A stretch of DNA of 21,982 nucleotides, taken from assembly GCA_011046145.1 (NCBI GenBank), contig DSBA01000012.1, forward strand, positions 1 through 21,982, read 5' to 3'. The first letter of the stretch is position 1. The number at the start of each line of letters is the position of its first letter. Both the position numbers and the translations under genes were made by a program. Shown in pieces: positions 1 through 6,713 of the stretch. The stretch is from Candidatus Uhrbacteria bacterium (GTDB lineage: Bacteria; Patescibacteriota; Patescibacteriia; CAIXNZ01). A model generated the notes under the pieces. The model was given only the letters and a program-made list of their open reading frames with translations. It was not told the origin of the DNA and did not search any database.

Positions 1-486
1 GCTAGTGAACTAGATAAAAATGTGAGATTTTTCATAAAATATTTTCCTGAAATAAAGCATTTTGTTTTTAACAACCTAGATCCGGAAATGATTAAGTTTA
101 ATGCGGGTTTTGCTTTGATTCCCAAATTAGTTGATTTTAAGATGTCATTAAATAGGGCATTAGGTGTTCTGCAAAAAAATAATAAAACTTTCAGGGTTGA
201 GCGTGTGCCGTTGTGTTATATGTCTGAATTTGCAGAGTATTCCACAGAAACTAGAAAAATTGTTAAAAAAGAAGAACGGCCGATTTTGTTTTTAGATAAG
301 AGGAATAAAAATGGCATTGATTTCCAAAAGAATTTTTTTTATAGCAAGCTGTCAATTTGCCAAAAATGCTCGTTAAATCAAATTTGTGCTGGCTTGTATT
401 CGAAGTATTATTTAAAGGCAAAAGAGTTAATTCCTCAAAAAATAGATAACTTTGCTGTTATAAATAAGATAAAGGCAAAAGGATAA
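1..486 (+). CDS. Radical SAM protein, C-terminal part (5' end outside window)
   Basis: The reading frame is open from base 1 (ASELDKN before the GTG at 22), so the gene begins upstream and only about 161 residues are visible. The part seen lacks the CX3CX2C cluster that binds the SAM-cleaving 4Fe-4S centre. It keeps a C-terminal cysteine motif, CQKCSLNQICAGLYSKYY, typical of an auxiliary-cluster or SPASM-like tail. The same pattern (VPLCYM, then a spacer, then CxxCxxxxxCxG) recurs in the next gene (IPFCLM ... CKKCKYYQECEG), so I infer the two are tandem paralogues. The gap to the next gene is 24 nt, so co-transcription is likely. The substrate cannot be told. The protein family is fairly secure through the paralogue; the GTG at 22 is not a credible start. 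Confidence 0.7.
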   Translation, partial: ASELDKNVRFFIKYFPEIKHFVFNNLDPEMIKFNAGFALIPKLVDFKMSLNRALGVLQKNNKTFRVERVPLCYMSEFAEYSTETRKIVKKEERPILFLDKRNKNGIDFQKNFFYSKLSICQKCSLNQICAGLYSKYYLKAKELIPQKIDNFAVINKIKAKG

Positions 487-510
487 ATTTTAATTTAATA
501 AATGTAAAAT

Positions 511-1407
511 ATGCAGCGAGTAGACATCAAAATCGGTTTTCATTGCAATAATCTTTGCCAGTTTTGCGTGCAGGGCGATAAGCGGTTTAAATTTAAAAGC
601 CGTACTATTAATGAAATTAAAGAATCATTAAAAGCAGCCAAAGAGCAAAACAGCCAGGGAGTCGTCTTTACCGGCGGTGAGCCGACTATCCATTCCGATA
701 TTTTAGCGGCGGTTTTATATGCAAAAGAATTAGGCTTTGATCCTATTCAAGTCCAAAGCAATGGCAGGATGTTAGCTTATGTTGCTTTTTGTAAAAAATT
801 AATAAAAGCCGGAGTTACTGAATTTTCACCGGCTTTGCATGGCTCAAAACCAGCTATTCACGATAAATTAACAACTAGTCATGGTTCCTGGCAGCAGGTG
901 GTTCAAGGCATTAAAAATTTAAAATCTTTGGATCAGCTTGTTATCACAAATACTGTTATTACCACAACTAATTATAAAGATTTGCCGGCTTTGGCCAGGT
1001 TTTTTGTGGAATTGGGGGTTGATCAATTCCAATTTGCTTTCCCGCATATTCTTGGCACGGCTGAAAAAAATAAAGATTGGCTGGTGCCGAAAAAATCAGA
1101 TATAATGCCCTATGTACAAAAAGGCCTTGATATTGGAATTAACGCTGGTAAAATTGTAATGACAGAAGCTATTCCTTTTTGTTTAATGCCGGGTTATGAA
1201 GATTATATTGCGGAAAAAATAATGCCAGAGACAAAAGTGGTTGATGCCGAAGGAGTAATTGAAAGTTATGCTGATTATCGCTGGAATTTGGGCAAGGTTA
1301 AAAGAGAAGAATGCAAAAAATGCAAATATTATCAGGAATGCGAAGGTCCTTGGAAAGAGTACCCGGAAATTTTTGGCTGGGACGAGTTTAAGCCTGTTTT
1401 AAAATAA
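511..1407 (+). CDS. Radical SAM protein (MoaA/SPASM-like)
   Basis: A complete 298-aa radical SAM enzyme. The N-terminal motif CNNLCQFC (CX3CX2C, residues 12-19) ligates the 4Fe-4S cluster that cleaves S-adenosylmethionine. VVFTGGEPTIHSD near residue 50 is the GGEP motif that contacts SAM. ITNTVITTTNYKDL fits a later strand of the partial TIM barrel. The C-terminus holds FCLM and CKKCKYYQECEG, a candidate auxiliary cluster site, shared with the gene upstream. It lies 24 nt after that paralogue and only 4 nt before an A24-peptidase-like membrane protein, so the three genes probably form one operon. No Shine-Dalgarno is visible. Such enzymes modify peptides, cofactors or RNA; no precursor peptide is seen here, so the substrate is open. 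Confidence 0.85.
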   Translation: MQRVDIKIGFHCNNLCQFCVQGDKRFKFKSRTINEIKESLKAAKEQNSQGVVFTGGEPTIHSDILAAVLYAKELGFDPIQVQSNGRMLAYVAFCKKLIKAGVTEFSPALHGSKPAIHDKLTTSHGSWQQVVQGIKNLKSLDQLVITNTVITTTNYKDLPALARFFVELGVDQFQFAFPHILGTAEKNKDWLVPKKSDIMPYVQKGLDIGINAGKIVMTEAIPFCLMPGYEDYIAEKIMPETKVVDAEGVIESYADYRWNLGKVKREECKKCKYYQECEGPWKEYPEIFGWDEFKPVLK

Positions 1408-1411
1408 TTTT

Positions 1412-2914
1412 ATGGATTTAGTTTTAAATTTATTTGTTAATTATGGCGCTTTGGCAATAATTTTTATCATCGGCTTAATCATTTGCCTTGAAGATTTTAA
1501 GTTTGGCAAAATTAGAAATAGATGGATTAAATTCGGCTTTATAGCCGGTTTGGCTTTTTATTTTTTGTCCATAATGCTTTTATTGATTATTGGACAGCCA
1601 ATCAGCTGGCAATATCATCTGCTGATTTTAACTAATACAGGTATTGCTTTTGTTTTTGGTTTTATTCTATGGCATTTTAAACTCTGGGCAGGCGGTGATG
1701 CCAAGCTTTTTACTTTGTATGTTTTTTTAATCCCGATTGCGTTTTATAGCAATTGGTATTTTAAATACTGGCCGCCATTGTCTTTGCTGATTAATATTAT
1801 TCTGCCGATTTTCGTTTATCTGCTGATCAAAATGCTGCTTTATCCTGTCCAGCTTTTGTTTAATTATCTAAAAAATCCCAAACTGCTTAAAGAATATTGC
1901 CAAAAATATAAAGATGAAAATAAAGTTGATAAGGGCAAAATGAAAAATTATCTGAATACAGCTTTAAGTTTTTTGCTGATTTTAATTTTTTTCCAGCTTT
2001 TAAGGACCCATACTAATGAATTTTTAAGCCCTTATCTGGGCAATTTTGTCTACGCTTCTTATTTTTTTATGGGTTTTGTTATTTTTAAGCCCTTGCGGGC
2101 GTTTTTAAAAAAAAGGGTTTTTATTGTCTTGGCCGCGGTTATGCTTTATTTTGTGGTAGCTTTTATTTATTTCCGTGAAATGTTTTATGCTGATCTGCAT
2201 AAAATTTTTGCCTTGCAGTTTATTTTTATGCTTTCTTATTTTTATATTTTTAAATACGGCAGATCTTTGGGCCAGTTTTTATATAATTCAGCTGAAGTCA
2301 AAATGGTGCCGCTTCAAGAGCTTTCGCCCGGAGTTTATATTAATAAAAGCCATATTCAGAAAATAATGGGTTCTAGGATAAACCTTGAGGAATTCAAAAA
2401 AGAACTTGAGCCGATATTAGCAGAAGAGGAAAAAAATCAGCTTTGGCAGTTGATTGAACGCAAGACCAATAAAACTGCGAAAGAAAAACAGCAATATCAG
2501 CTCGTGTCGTTTTTTCGCAGTTTTAGGGCTGATCGTTTGCCGGCTATGTTTAAGCAGATTTGGCAGTATAAAAAGCAAAAAGAAACCGACGCGGTATTGC
2601 TGGATTTAATTTCAAAAAAAATAAGCGCTAAGCAAAAAGAACAATTGCAAAATTTGCTTAATAACAGCGATGAAACAAAAGTATTTTTAAAATCTATCAG
2701 AGGCAAATTAACAGAAGACCAGGCCAAGCAATTAAAAGCCATGATTGAAAAAAGAAATCAGGAAATAAAAGAGCAGGGGCACCCGCCAATTGAACAGGTT
2801 ATTTTGCATAAGACTTTTTCTTTCGCGCCATGGATGCTTTTGGGCGTAATAATTACTTTATTGACAAAAACTTCTTTGATTGATTTGGTTTACCAGTATA
2901 TTTTGCACAGGTAG
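1412..2914 (+). CDS. A24 prepilin peptidase-like polytopic membrane protein with cytosolic helical domain
   Basis: 500 aa. The first 115 residues resemble an A24 (type IV prepilin peptidase) core: CLEDFKFGKIRN places an aspartate at D28 after the first TM helix, and WAGGDAKLF gives D96 in a GGDAK version of the GxGD motif. These are the two expected catalytic aspartates. Further hydrophobic helices follow (about 122-140, 180-200, 208-226, 233-255, 262-280). Then comes a charged, Lys/Glu/Gln-rich region of about 180 residues (about 290-468) and a last TM helix (about 470-490). The family is usually about 200-260 aa, so the long tail is unusual. The N-terminal methylase domain of bacterial PilD is absent. 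The gene starts 4 nt after the radical SAM stop. The peptidase assignment rests on the two Asp motifs; the role of the C-terminal part is unknown. Confidence 0.65.
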   Translation: MDLVLNLFVNYGALAIIFIIGLIICLEDFKFGKIRNRWIKFGFIAGLAFYFLSIMLLLIIGQPISWQYHLLILTNTGIAFVFGFILWHFKLWAGGDAKLFTLYVFLIPIAFYSNWYFKYWPPLSLLINIILPIFVYLLIKMLLYPVQLLFNYLKNPKLLKEYCQKYKDENKVDKGKMKNYLNTALSFLLILIFFQLLRTHTNEFLSPYLGNFVYASYFFMGFVIFKPLRAFLKKRVFIVLAAVMLYFVVAFIYFREMFYADLHKIFALQFIFMLSYFYIFKYGRSLGQFLYNSAEVKMVPLQELSPGVYINKSHIQKIMGSRINLEEFKKELEPILAEEEKNQLWQLIERKTNKTAKEKQQYQLVSFFRSFRADRLPAMFKQIWQYKKQKETDAVLLDLISKKISAKQKEQLQNLLNNSDETKVFLKSIRGKLTEDQAKQLKAMIEKRNQEIKEQGHPPIEQVILHKTFSFAPWMLLGVIITLLTKTSLIDLVYQYILHR

Positions 2915-2916
2915 TC

Positions 2917-2946
2917 TTTACAGGATTGGCTGAAAATATATATAAT
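2917..2946 (+). promoter_or_regulatory. Candidate sigma-70 promoter for the coiled-coil gene
   Basis: TTTACA (2917-2922), an 18-nt spacer and a perfect TATAAT (2941-2946). It begins right after the stop of the membrane protein gene and leaves a leader of about 65 nt before the ATG at 3017. Motif match only. Confidence 0.5.
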
Positions 2947-3016
2947 GAACTCATAAGTAAAAAAACTTACTTGCCCAGCTTAATTTACTTAGCCACCTTA
3001 ATTCTATTTTCCAAAT

Positions 3017-3337
3017 ATGCCTGAAAATAATCAAAATTTAACTCAACAACAATTTAAAGAAGGTCTGGCTGAATTTACTGACGAAGTTTTATTGCCGGCT
3101 GTGGAAAAAATAATTGATGATAAGCTTGAAGAAAAATTGGAAGAAAAAATAGCCCCTATTCATCAGAGGCTAAACGCAATTGAAGAAGAATTGGCTGATA
3201 TTAAGCAGAGATTAGACAGAATTGATAAAAGGTCAGATGAGGATGTTACGGCAACTTATCAGGAAATTGCGAAATTAAAGCAGAGAGTCTGTGAGCTGGA
3301 AAATCAAGTTAAAATGCTTAAAGCTGAAAGCGCTTAA
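3017..3337 (+). CDS. Small coiled-coil protein
   Basis: 106 aa, acidic, with no TM segment or signal peptide. Residues 33-105 are one long run of heptad-like sequence (KLEEKLEEKIAPIHQRLNAI ... ADIKQRLDRIDKR ... EIAKLKQRVCELENQVKMLK), predicted to be a parallel coiled coil. A single Cys lies near residue 92. The N-terminal 30 residues are helical and less regular. I do not recognise a named family; it may be an oligomerisation or scaffold protein. It has its own promoter (TTTACA-N18-TATAAT) and a weak terminator-like hairpin after the stop, so it is probably monocistronic. Coding status is supported by the clean heptad pattern and the placement between regulatory signals. Confidence 0.75.
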   Translation: MPENNQNLTQQQFKEGLAEFTDEVLLPAVEKIIDDKLEEKLEEKIAPIHQRLNAIEEELADIKQRLDRIDKRSDEDVTATYQEIAKLKQRVCELENQVKMLKAESA

Positions 3338-3365
3338 GGTTTTTTTATTTTTTATATTTTAAACA

Positions 3366-3390
3366 GCCTCTTTTTTAAGGGGTCTTTTGA
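3366..3390 (+). terminator. Weak terminator-like hairpin
   Basis: GCCTC (3366-3370) pairs with GGGGT (3379-3383), with two wobbles and an 8-nt loop, followed by CTTTTGATTTTT. The T stretch overlaps the -35 box of the cysS promoter. Weak stem. Confidence 0.3.
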
Positions 3391-3415
3391 TTTTTAAGAG
3401 AATTTAGGTTAAAAT
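3387..3415 (+). promoter_or_regulatory. Promoter of cysS
   Basis: TTGATT (3387-3392), a 17-nt spacer and TAAAAT (3410-3415). The same hexamers and spacing precede dnaX and the tRNA-Gln gene. Transcription would start near 3422 and give a leader of about 118 nt before the cysS ATG; that leader contains the hairpin repeat at 3452-3505. Confidence 0.65.
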
Positions 3416-3451
3416 TAAAGTGCGAAAGGGTGAAAAAGGCCGCATCTCTTT

Positions 3452-3505
3452 TTATATTACCGATGGCTTTAGCCGTCGACCGCCTCCTAAAGGAGGCGGT
3501 AATAC
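3452..3505 (+). repeat. REP-like double-hairpin element in the cysS leader
   Basis: Two adjacent hairpins: GATGGC-TTTA-GCCGTC (one G-T pair), then the perfect 9-bp ACCGCCTCC-TAAA-GGAGGCGGT. An outer pair, ATTACC on the left and GGTAAT on the right, brackets the whole element. This layout resembles REP/BIME elements mobilised by Y1 (RAYT-type) transposases, and I recall similar sequences between genes in related genomes. No transposase is present here. It sits between the promoter and the start of cysS, so it is transcribed. A regulatory role is possible but not shown. Confidence 0.6.
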
Positions 3506-3539
3506 TCTTTGGTCCGTTTTCGCTCATTATCTAAAAATT

Positions 3540-4922
3540 ATGCTAAAAATTTACAATACCCTAACCCGCCAAATTGAAGAATTCAAGCCTATTAAGGATA
3601 AAAAAGTCGGTCTATATACTTGCGGTCCGACTGTTTATGATTATGCGCATATTGGCAATTTGCGCACTTATATTTTCGAAGATATTTTGAAGAGGGTTTT
3701 GAAATATAACGGTTATAAAGTGAAACATGTGATGAATATCACGGATGTGGGTCATTTAACTGGAGATCGGGACATGGGCGAAGATAAATTGGAAAAAGGC
3801 GCCCGGCGGGAGGGAAAAACAGCCTGGGAAATTGCGGATTTTTATATCAAAGCTTTTAAAAAAGATCTGGCTGCTTTAAATATCTTAGAGCCAGATATTT
3901 GGTGCAAGGCAACTGATAATATAAAAGAGCAGATTAATCTGATTAAAAAATTAGAAGCAAAAGATTATACCTATAAGACAAGCGATGGTATTTATTTTGA
4001 CACTTCCAAATTTAAAGATTACACCAAACTCTCGCATCAAAAATTAGAGGAATTACAGGAAGGAGCGCGGGTAGAAAAAAATCCAGAAAAAAGAAATCCG
4101 GCTGATTTTGCTTTGTGGAAATTTTCACCCAAAGGATCAAAAAGGCAGATGGAATGGCAGTCGCCCTGGGGCATTGGTTTTCCGGGCTGGCATATTGAAT
4201 GTTCTGCGATGAGTTTAAAATATTTGGGTGACCAATTGGATATTCATTGCGGCGGAGCTGATCATGTCGCGCTTCATCATACTAATGAAATTGCCCAGTC
4301 AGAAGCTGCGACAGGCAAAAAATTTTTTAATTACTGGCTGCACGGCGCATTTTTAAATATTAGCGGTGGTAAAAAGATGGCCAAAAGCGAGGAAAATTTT
4401 TTAACATTGGACAATGCTTTGATTAAAAAAGAAATTAACCCCTTGGTTTATCGTTTTGCTGCTTTAATGACTCATTACCGCAAGCCAATGGAGTATAGTA
4501 AAGAGGGAATTGAGGCGGCTAAAAATGGTTTGGAGCATTTGTATAATCAAGTTAGAAGTTTAGGCGGTAAAAAGGGCCAAGTCAGCAAGCAATTTAAAAA
4601 TAAATTTTTAGAAGCCATTAATGATGATTTGAATATGCCAAGAGCAATGGCAGTTTTTCAGCAAGTTTTAAAATCTGATTTAACTGATGCTGATAAATTG
4701 GCAACTATTTTGGATTTTGATAAAGTGCTGGGTTTGAATTTGGCCAAAGTAAAAAAAGAAAAACAAAAGATCCCCAAACAAATTCAGATTTTGGTTAATG
4801 AAAGGGAAGCGGCGAGAGAAAATAAAAATTGGGCAAAGTCAGACAAGTTGAGAAATGAAATAAATAAATTAGGCTATTTGGTTGAAGATACAAGTGAAGG
4901 GCAGGTGGTGAAGAAGAAATAA
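3540..4922 (+). CDS. cysS: Cysteine--tRNA ligase
   Basis: 460 aa from the ATG at 3540; it charges tRNA-Cys with cysteine in the cytosol. The class I signatures are HIGN (37-40) and KMAKS (279-283, the KMSKS loop with Ala in third position). The zinc site that selects cysteine is complete: C28, C221, H246 and E250, with the same 25- and 4-residue spacings as E. coli CysRS (C209, H234, E238). CGPTVYDYAHIGNLRTY and GWHIECSAMS are hallmark stretches. The C-terminal 70 residues form the helical anticodon-binding part. The frame is open upstream to a GTG at 3420, but those 40 residues translate the hairpin repeat and are not CysRS-like, so the ATG is preferred. Length is normal for the family. No Shine-Dalgarno is visible. 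Confidence 0.97.
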   Translation: MLKIYNTLTRQIEEFKPIKDKKVGLYTCGPTVYDYAHIGNLRTYIFEDILKRVLKYNGYKVKHVMNITDVGHLTGDRDMGEDKLEKGARREGKTAWEIADFYIKAFKKDLAALNILEPDIWCKATDNIKEQINLIKKLEAKDYTYKTSDGIYFDTSKFKDYTKLSHQKLEELQEGARVEKNPEKRNPADFALWKFSPKGSKRQMEWQSPWGIGFPGWHIECSAMSLKYLGDQLDIHCGGADHVALHHTNEIAQSEAATGKKFFNYWLHGAFLNISGGKKMAKSEENFLTLDNALIKKEINPLVYRFAALMTHYRKPMEYSKEGIEAAKNGLEHLYNQVRSLGGKKGQVSKQFKNKFLEAINDDLNMPRAMAVFQQVLKSDLTDADKLATILDFDKVLGLNLAKVKKEKQKIPKQIQILVNEREAARENKNWAKSDKLRNEINKLGYLVEDTSEGQVVKKK

Positions 4923-4958
4923 GGATTAAGGATTAAGGATTAAGAATTAAGGATTAAG
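4920..4958 (+). repeat. Heptanucleotide tandem repeat
   Basis: About 5.6 copies of TAAGGAT (the fourth reads TAAGAAT), starting on the TAA stop codon of cysS. It is a short array directly after the gene, with no coding potential; copy number may vary between strains. Confidence 0.9.
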
Positions 4959-4963
4959 TTTAT

Positions 4964-4997
4964 AATGTCATGGTTCGACTAGGCTCACCATGACATT
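4964..4997 (+). repeat. Palindromic dispersed repeat, copy 1
   Basis: A perfect 10-bp inverted repeat (AATGTCATGG / CCATGACATT) around a 14-nt loop, TTCGACTAGGCTCA. The loop core TTCGACTARGYTCAC recurs at 16157-16171 with different arms. There is no clear T-run after it (GTCTGTTTTA), so it is a poor intrinsic terminator, though it could stabilise the cysS 3' end. A TATAAT at 4961-4966 overlaps its left arm but has no good -35 box. Confidence 0.7.
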
Positions 4998-5006
4998 GTC
5001 TGTTTT

Positions 5007-5963
5007 ATGAAAAACTTTTGGCAAAAATTTAAAAAACCAATTTTGGCTTTGGCGCCCATGGCCGGAATTACTGATTCGGCCTTTCGCCAGATCTGCAAAA
5101 AATACGGGGCTGATATTGTTTATTCAGAAATGGTTTCAATTGACGGCTTGCATTATAATTCGGCCAAGACTTTTGATTTGATAAAATTTAATAAAAAAGA
5201 AAAGCCGATTGTCATTCAGCTTTTCGGTTCCAAGCCAGAGCTTTTTGCCAAGGCAGCCAAAGAAGTTGAAAAAATTGGCGCTGACGGAGTGGACATTAAT
5301 TTTGGCTGCCCAGCTCCTAAAATTTATAAAAACATGGGCGGAGTCAGGCTAATGCGTGATTTGGATTTATGCTATAAAATTATCAAAGCGACTTGTTTAG
5401 CGACAAATATTCCTGTTTCAATAAAAATCAGGGCTGCAATTAATTTGCCTCAAGGCAAGGTAACTGCCATGGATTTGGTAAAAAAGGTTGGGAAATTGCC
5501 GATTTCAGCCATTATGATCCATGGCAGATCCTATGAGCAGGGTTTTGGGGGCAAGATTGATTTTAAGGCCATTAAAAGCGTTAAAAAGGCATTTAAAGGC
5601 ATTGTCTTGGGCAATGGCGGCATTTTTACTCCAGAAAAAGCTAAAGAAATGATAGAAAAAACAGGCGTTGACGGAATCGGATTGGCTCAAGGCATTTTGG
5701 GAAAACTATGGCTGTTTAAACAGATTAAAGATTATTTGGATTTCGGCAAATACAGAGAATTTGATATGGCTAAAATTAAAACAGTCGCTTTAAAACATAC
5801 GGAATTATGTTATAAATTAAAAGGCGCTGTTGGCATTTTGGAAATGCGCAAGCATTTGGGCTGGTATTTAAAGGGTTTTGAAAATGCCAGCAAAATTCGC
5901 CGGAAATTAATGGTTGCTGATTCATTAAAACAAATTAAAGATATTTTAAATTCAGAATTATGA
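5007..5963 (+). CDS. dus: tRNA-dihydrouridine synthase (DusB-like)
   Basis: 318 aa; an FMN-dependent enzyme that reduces uridines in the tRNA D-loop to dihydrouridine, using NADPH. LALAPMAGITDSAFRQIC (13-30) is the family's N-terminal flavin-binding signature. VDINFGCPAPK carries the catalytic cysteine C101. K140 in SIKIRAA and H172/R174 in MIHGRSYEQG fit the conserved FMN and substrate contacts, and GNGGI (202-206) is the phosphate-binding loop. The C-terminal helical domain (about 240-318) matches the RNA-binding domain of the family. Dus1/DusA/B/C subtypes cannot be firmly separated by eye; the sequence looks most DusB-like. The stop overlaps the next start by 4 nt (ATGA), which implies translational coupling with the methyltransferase. 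Confidence 0.93.
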   Translation: MKNFWQKFKKPILALAPMAGITDSAFRQICKKYGADIVYSEMVSIDGLHYNSAKTFDLIKFNKKEKPIVIQLFGSKPELFAKAAKEVEKIGADGVDINFGCPAPKIYKNMGGVRLMRDLDLCYKIIKATCLATNIPVSIKIRAAINLPQGKVTAMDLVKKVGKLPISAIMIHGRSYEQGFGGKIDFKAIKSVKKAFKGIVLGNGGIFTPEKAKEMIEKTGVDGIGLAQGILGKLWLFKQIKDYLDFGKYREFDMAKIKTVALKHTELCYKLKGAVGILEMRKHLGWYLKGFENASKIRRKLMVADSLKQIKDILNSEL

Positions 5964-6502
5964 TTTATTTTAAAATTTCAATTTTAGCGGTTTTACTTTT
6001 TTTGCTTTACCTTTTAATTTTTCGCTACAAAGCTCCCTGGGTGCCGATGTACAAGAGAGATTTGGCCAGGCTGGATCAGCTGCTTGAATTAAAGCCTGGC
6101 AATAATTTTTATGATTTAGGCTGCGGCAATGGCAGGGTGATTTTTTATCTGGCTAAAAAATATCCGCAGGTTAATTTCACTGGCGTGGAAATTTCTTTGA
6201 CTCTCTTTTTAATTTGCTGTTTGCGCAAATTTGCCGGCAATTATAAGAATGTGAAATTAAAGTTATTTGATTATATGCTTTTAGATCTGAATCAGGCTGA
6301 TTATATTTACGCTTTTGCTAATAAGCTTACCATAGAAGACTTGGCCAGAAAGATTGAAAAAGAAGCTGATAAAAATTTGGTTGTTTTGTCTTATTGTTTT
6401 CCAATCAACAGTTGGAAGAAATTCCTTGTAGCGGAGGAAAATAAGCCTGGGGAAAAGAAAGATTTGTTCCGTATTTACCAATATAAAAAAAGAGATGTTT
6501 AA
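5960..6502 (+). CDS. Membrane-anchored class I SAM methyltransferase
   Basis: 180 aa. Residues 4-22 form one TM helix (ISILAVLLFLLYLLIF). A Rossmann methyltransferase fold follows: motif I is YDLGCGNGRV (51-60), where the Gly-rich loop binds SAM, and GVEIS (75-79) supplies the acidic residue that contacts the ribose. The protein is short for the class, so it probably lacks a separate substrate domain. Similar TM-plus-methyltransferase proteins are common in candidate-phylum genomes, but the substrate is unknown. It starts inside the dus stop codon (ATGA overlap). Its TAA stop lies in the loop of a symmetric terminator and overlaps the stop of the opposite-strand 66-aa gene. Domain confidence is high; function is unknown. 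Confidence 0.85.
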   Translation: MIYFKISILAVLLFLLYLLIFRYKAPWVPMYKRDLARLDQLLELKPGNNFYDLGCGNGRVIFYLAKKYPQVNFTGVEISLTLFLICCLRKFAGNYKNVKLKLFDYMLLDLNQADYIYAFANKLTIEDLARKIEKEADKNLVVLSYCFPINSWKKFLVAEENKPGEKKDLFRIYQYKKRDV

Positions 6503-6514
6503 TCTCTTTTTTTT
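6485..6514. terminator. Bidirectional intrinsic terminator
   Basis: A perfect 12-bp inverted repeat (6485-6496 with 6502-6513): A7-GAGAT, loop GTTTA, ATCTC-T8. A-runs on one side and T-runs on the other make it a terminator in both directions. It serves the methyltransferase gene (+) and the corA/66-aa transcript (-); both stop codons lie in its loop. Confidence 0.9.
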
Positions 6515-6699
6515 GTCTCCTGGCGCATTTTTTGCGTTTGGAGCCAATCTATATCGCCCCATTTGGCATAGCCTGGATATTTGTCAATCGCCAAAGGCTC
6601 AGCTGGAAAACTTTCGCTGATTTTTTGCAGGTATTCTATTGAAAAGCTTTCCATTTGAGTAAGTTCGACTCTTTTACCATTTTTTAAGACCGCTTGCAT
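6499..6699 (-). CDS. 66-aa conserved-looking small protein, unknown function
   Basis: 66 aa, soluble, no TM or signal. It includes KNGKRVELTQ, YLQKISESFPAEPLAI and YPGYAKWGDIDWLQTQKM, and ends in KKRD. I do not recognise the family. It follows corA on the minus strand with a 14-nt gap that contains AAGGAGGGA, the clearest Shine-Dalgarno in the window, 4 nt from the ATG. That strong ribosome site is the best evidence that it is expressed. It probably shares the corA transcript. Its stop overlaps the plus-strand methyltransferase stop by 4 nt (TTAA). Confidence 0.75.
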   Translation of the reverse strand: MQAVLKNGKRVELTQMESFSIEYLQKISESFPAEPLAIDKYPGYAKWGDIDWLQTQKMRQETKKRD

Positions 6700-6713
6700 T
6701 TATCCCTCCTTTT

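Noticed and set aside
2175..2742. Short frames within the A24-like membrane protein gene
   Set aside because: They are Cys/Phe-rich out-of-frame translations of a gene with clear TM and motif structure.
3420..3539. N-terminal extension of CysRS from a GTG at 3420
   Set aside because: The 40 extra residues are a translation of the hairpin repeat and do not resemble CysRS; the ATG at 3540 aligns with the normal family start.
3420..3540. T-box riboswitch in the cysS leader
   Set aside because: GGAGGCGGTAATA and GGTCCG faintly recall a T-box, but there is no GGTGGNACCGCG antiterminator, no specifier loop I can place and no terminator; the symmetric hairpins fit a REP-like element better.
4920..4958. 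CRISPR-like or iteron array
   Set aside because: The 7-nt units are contiguous without spacers and too short for CRISPR; no replication gene is adjacent to support iterons.
6281..6562. Minus-strand 93-aa reading frame over the methyltransferase 3' end
   Set aside because: It overlaps two better-supported genes and the terminator; composition is typical of an antisense shadow.
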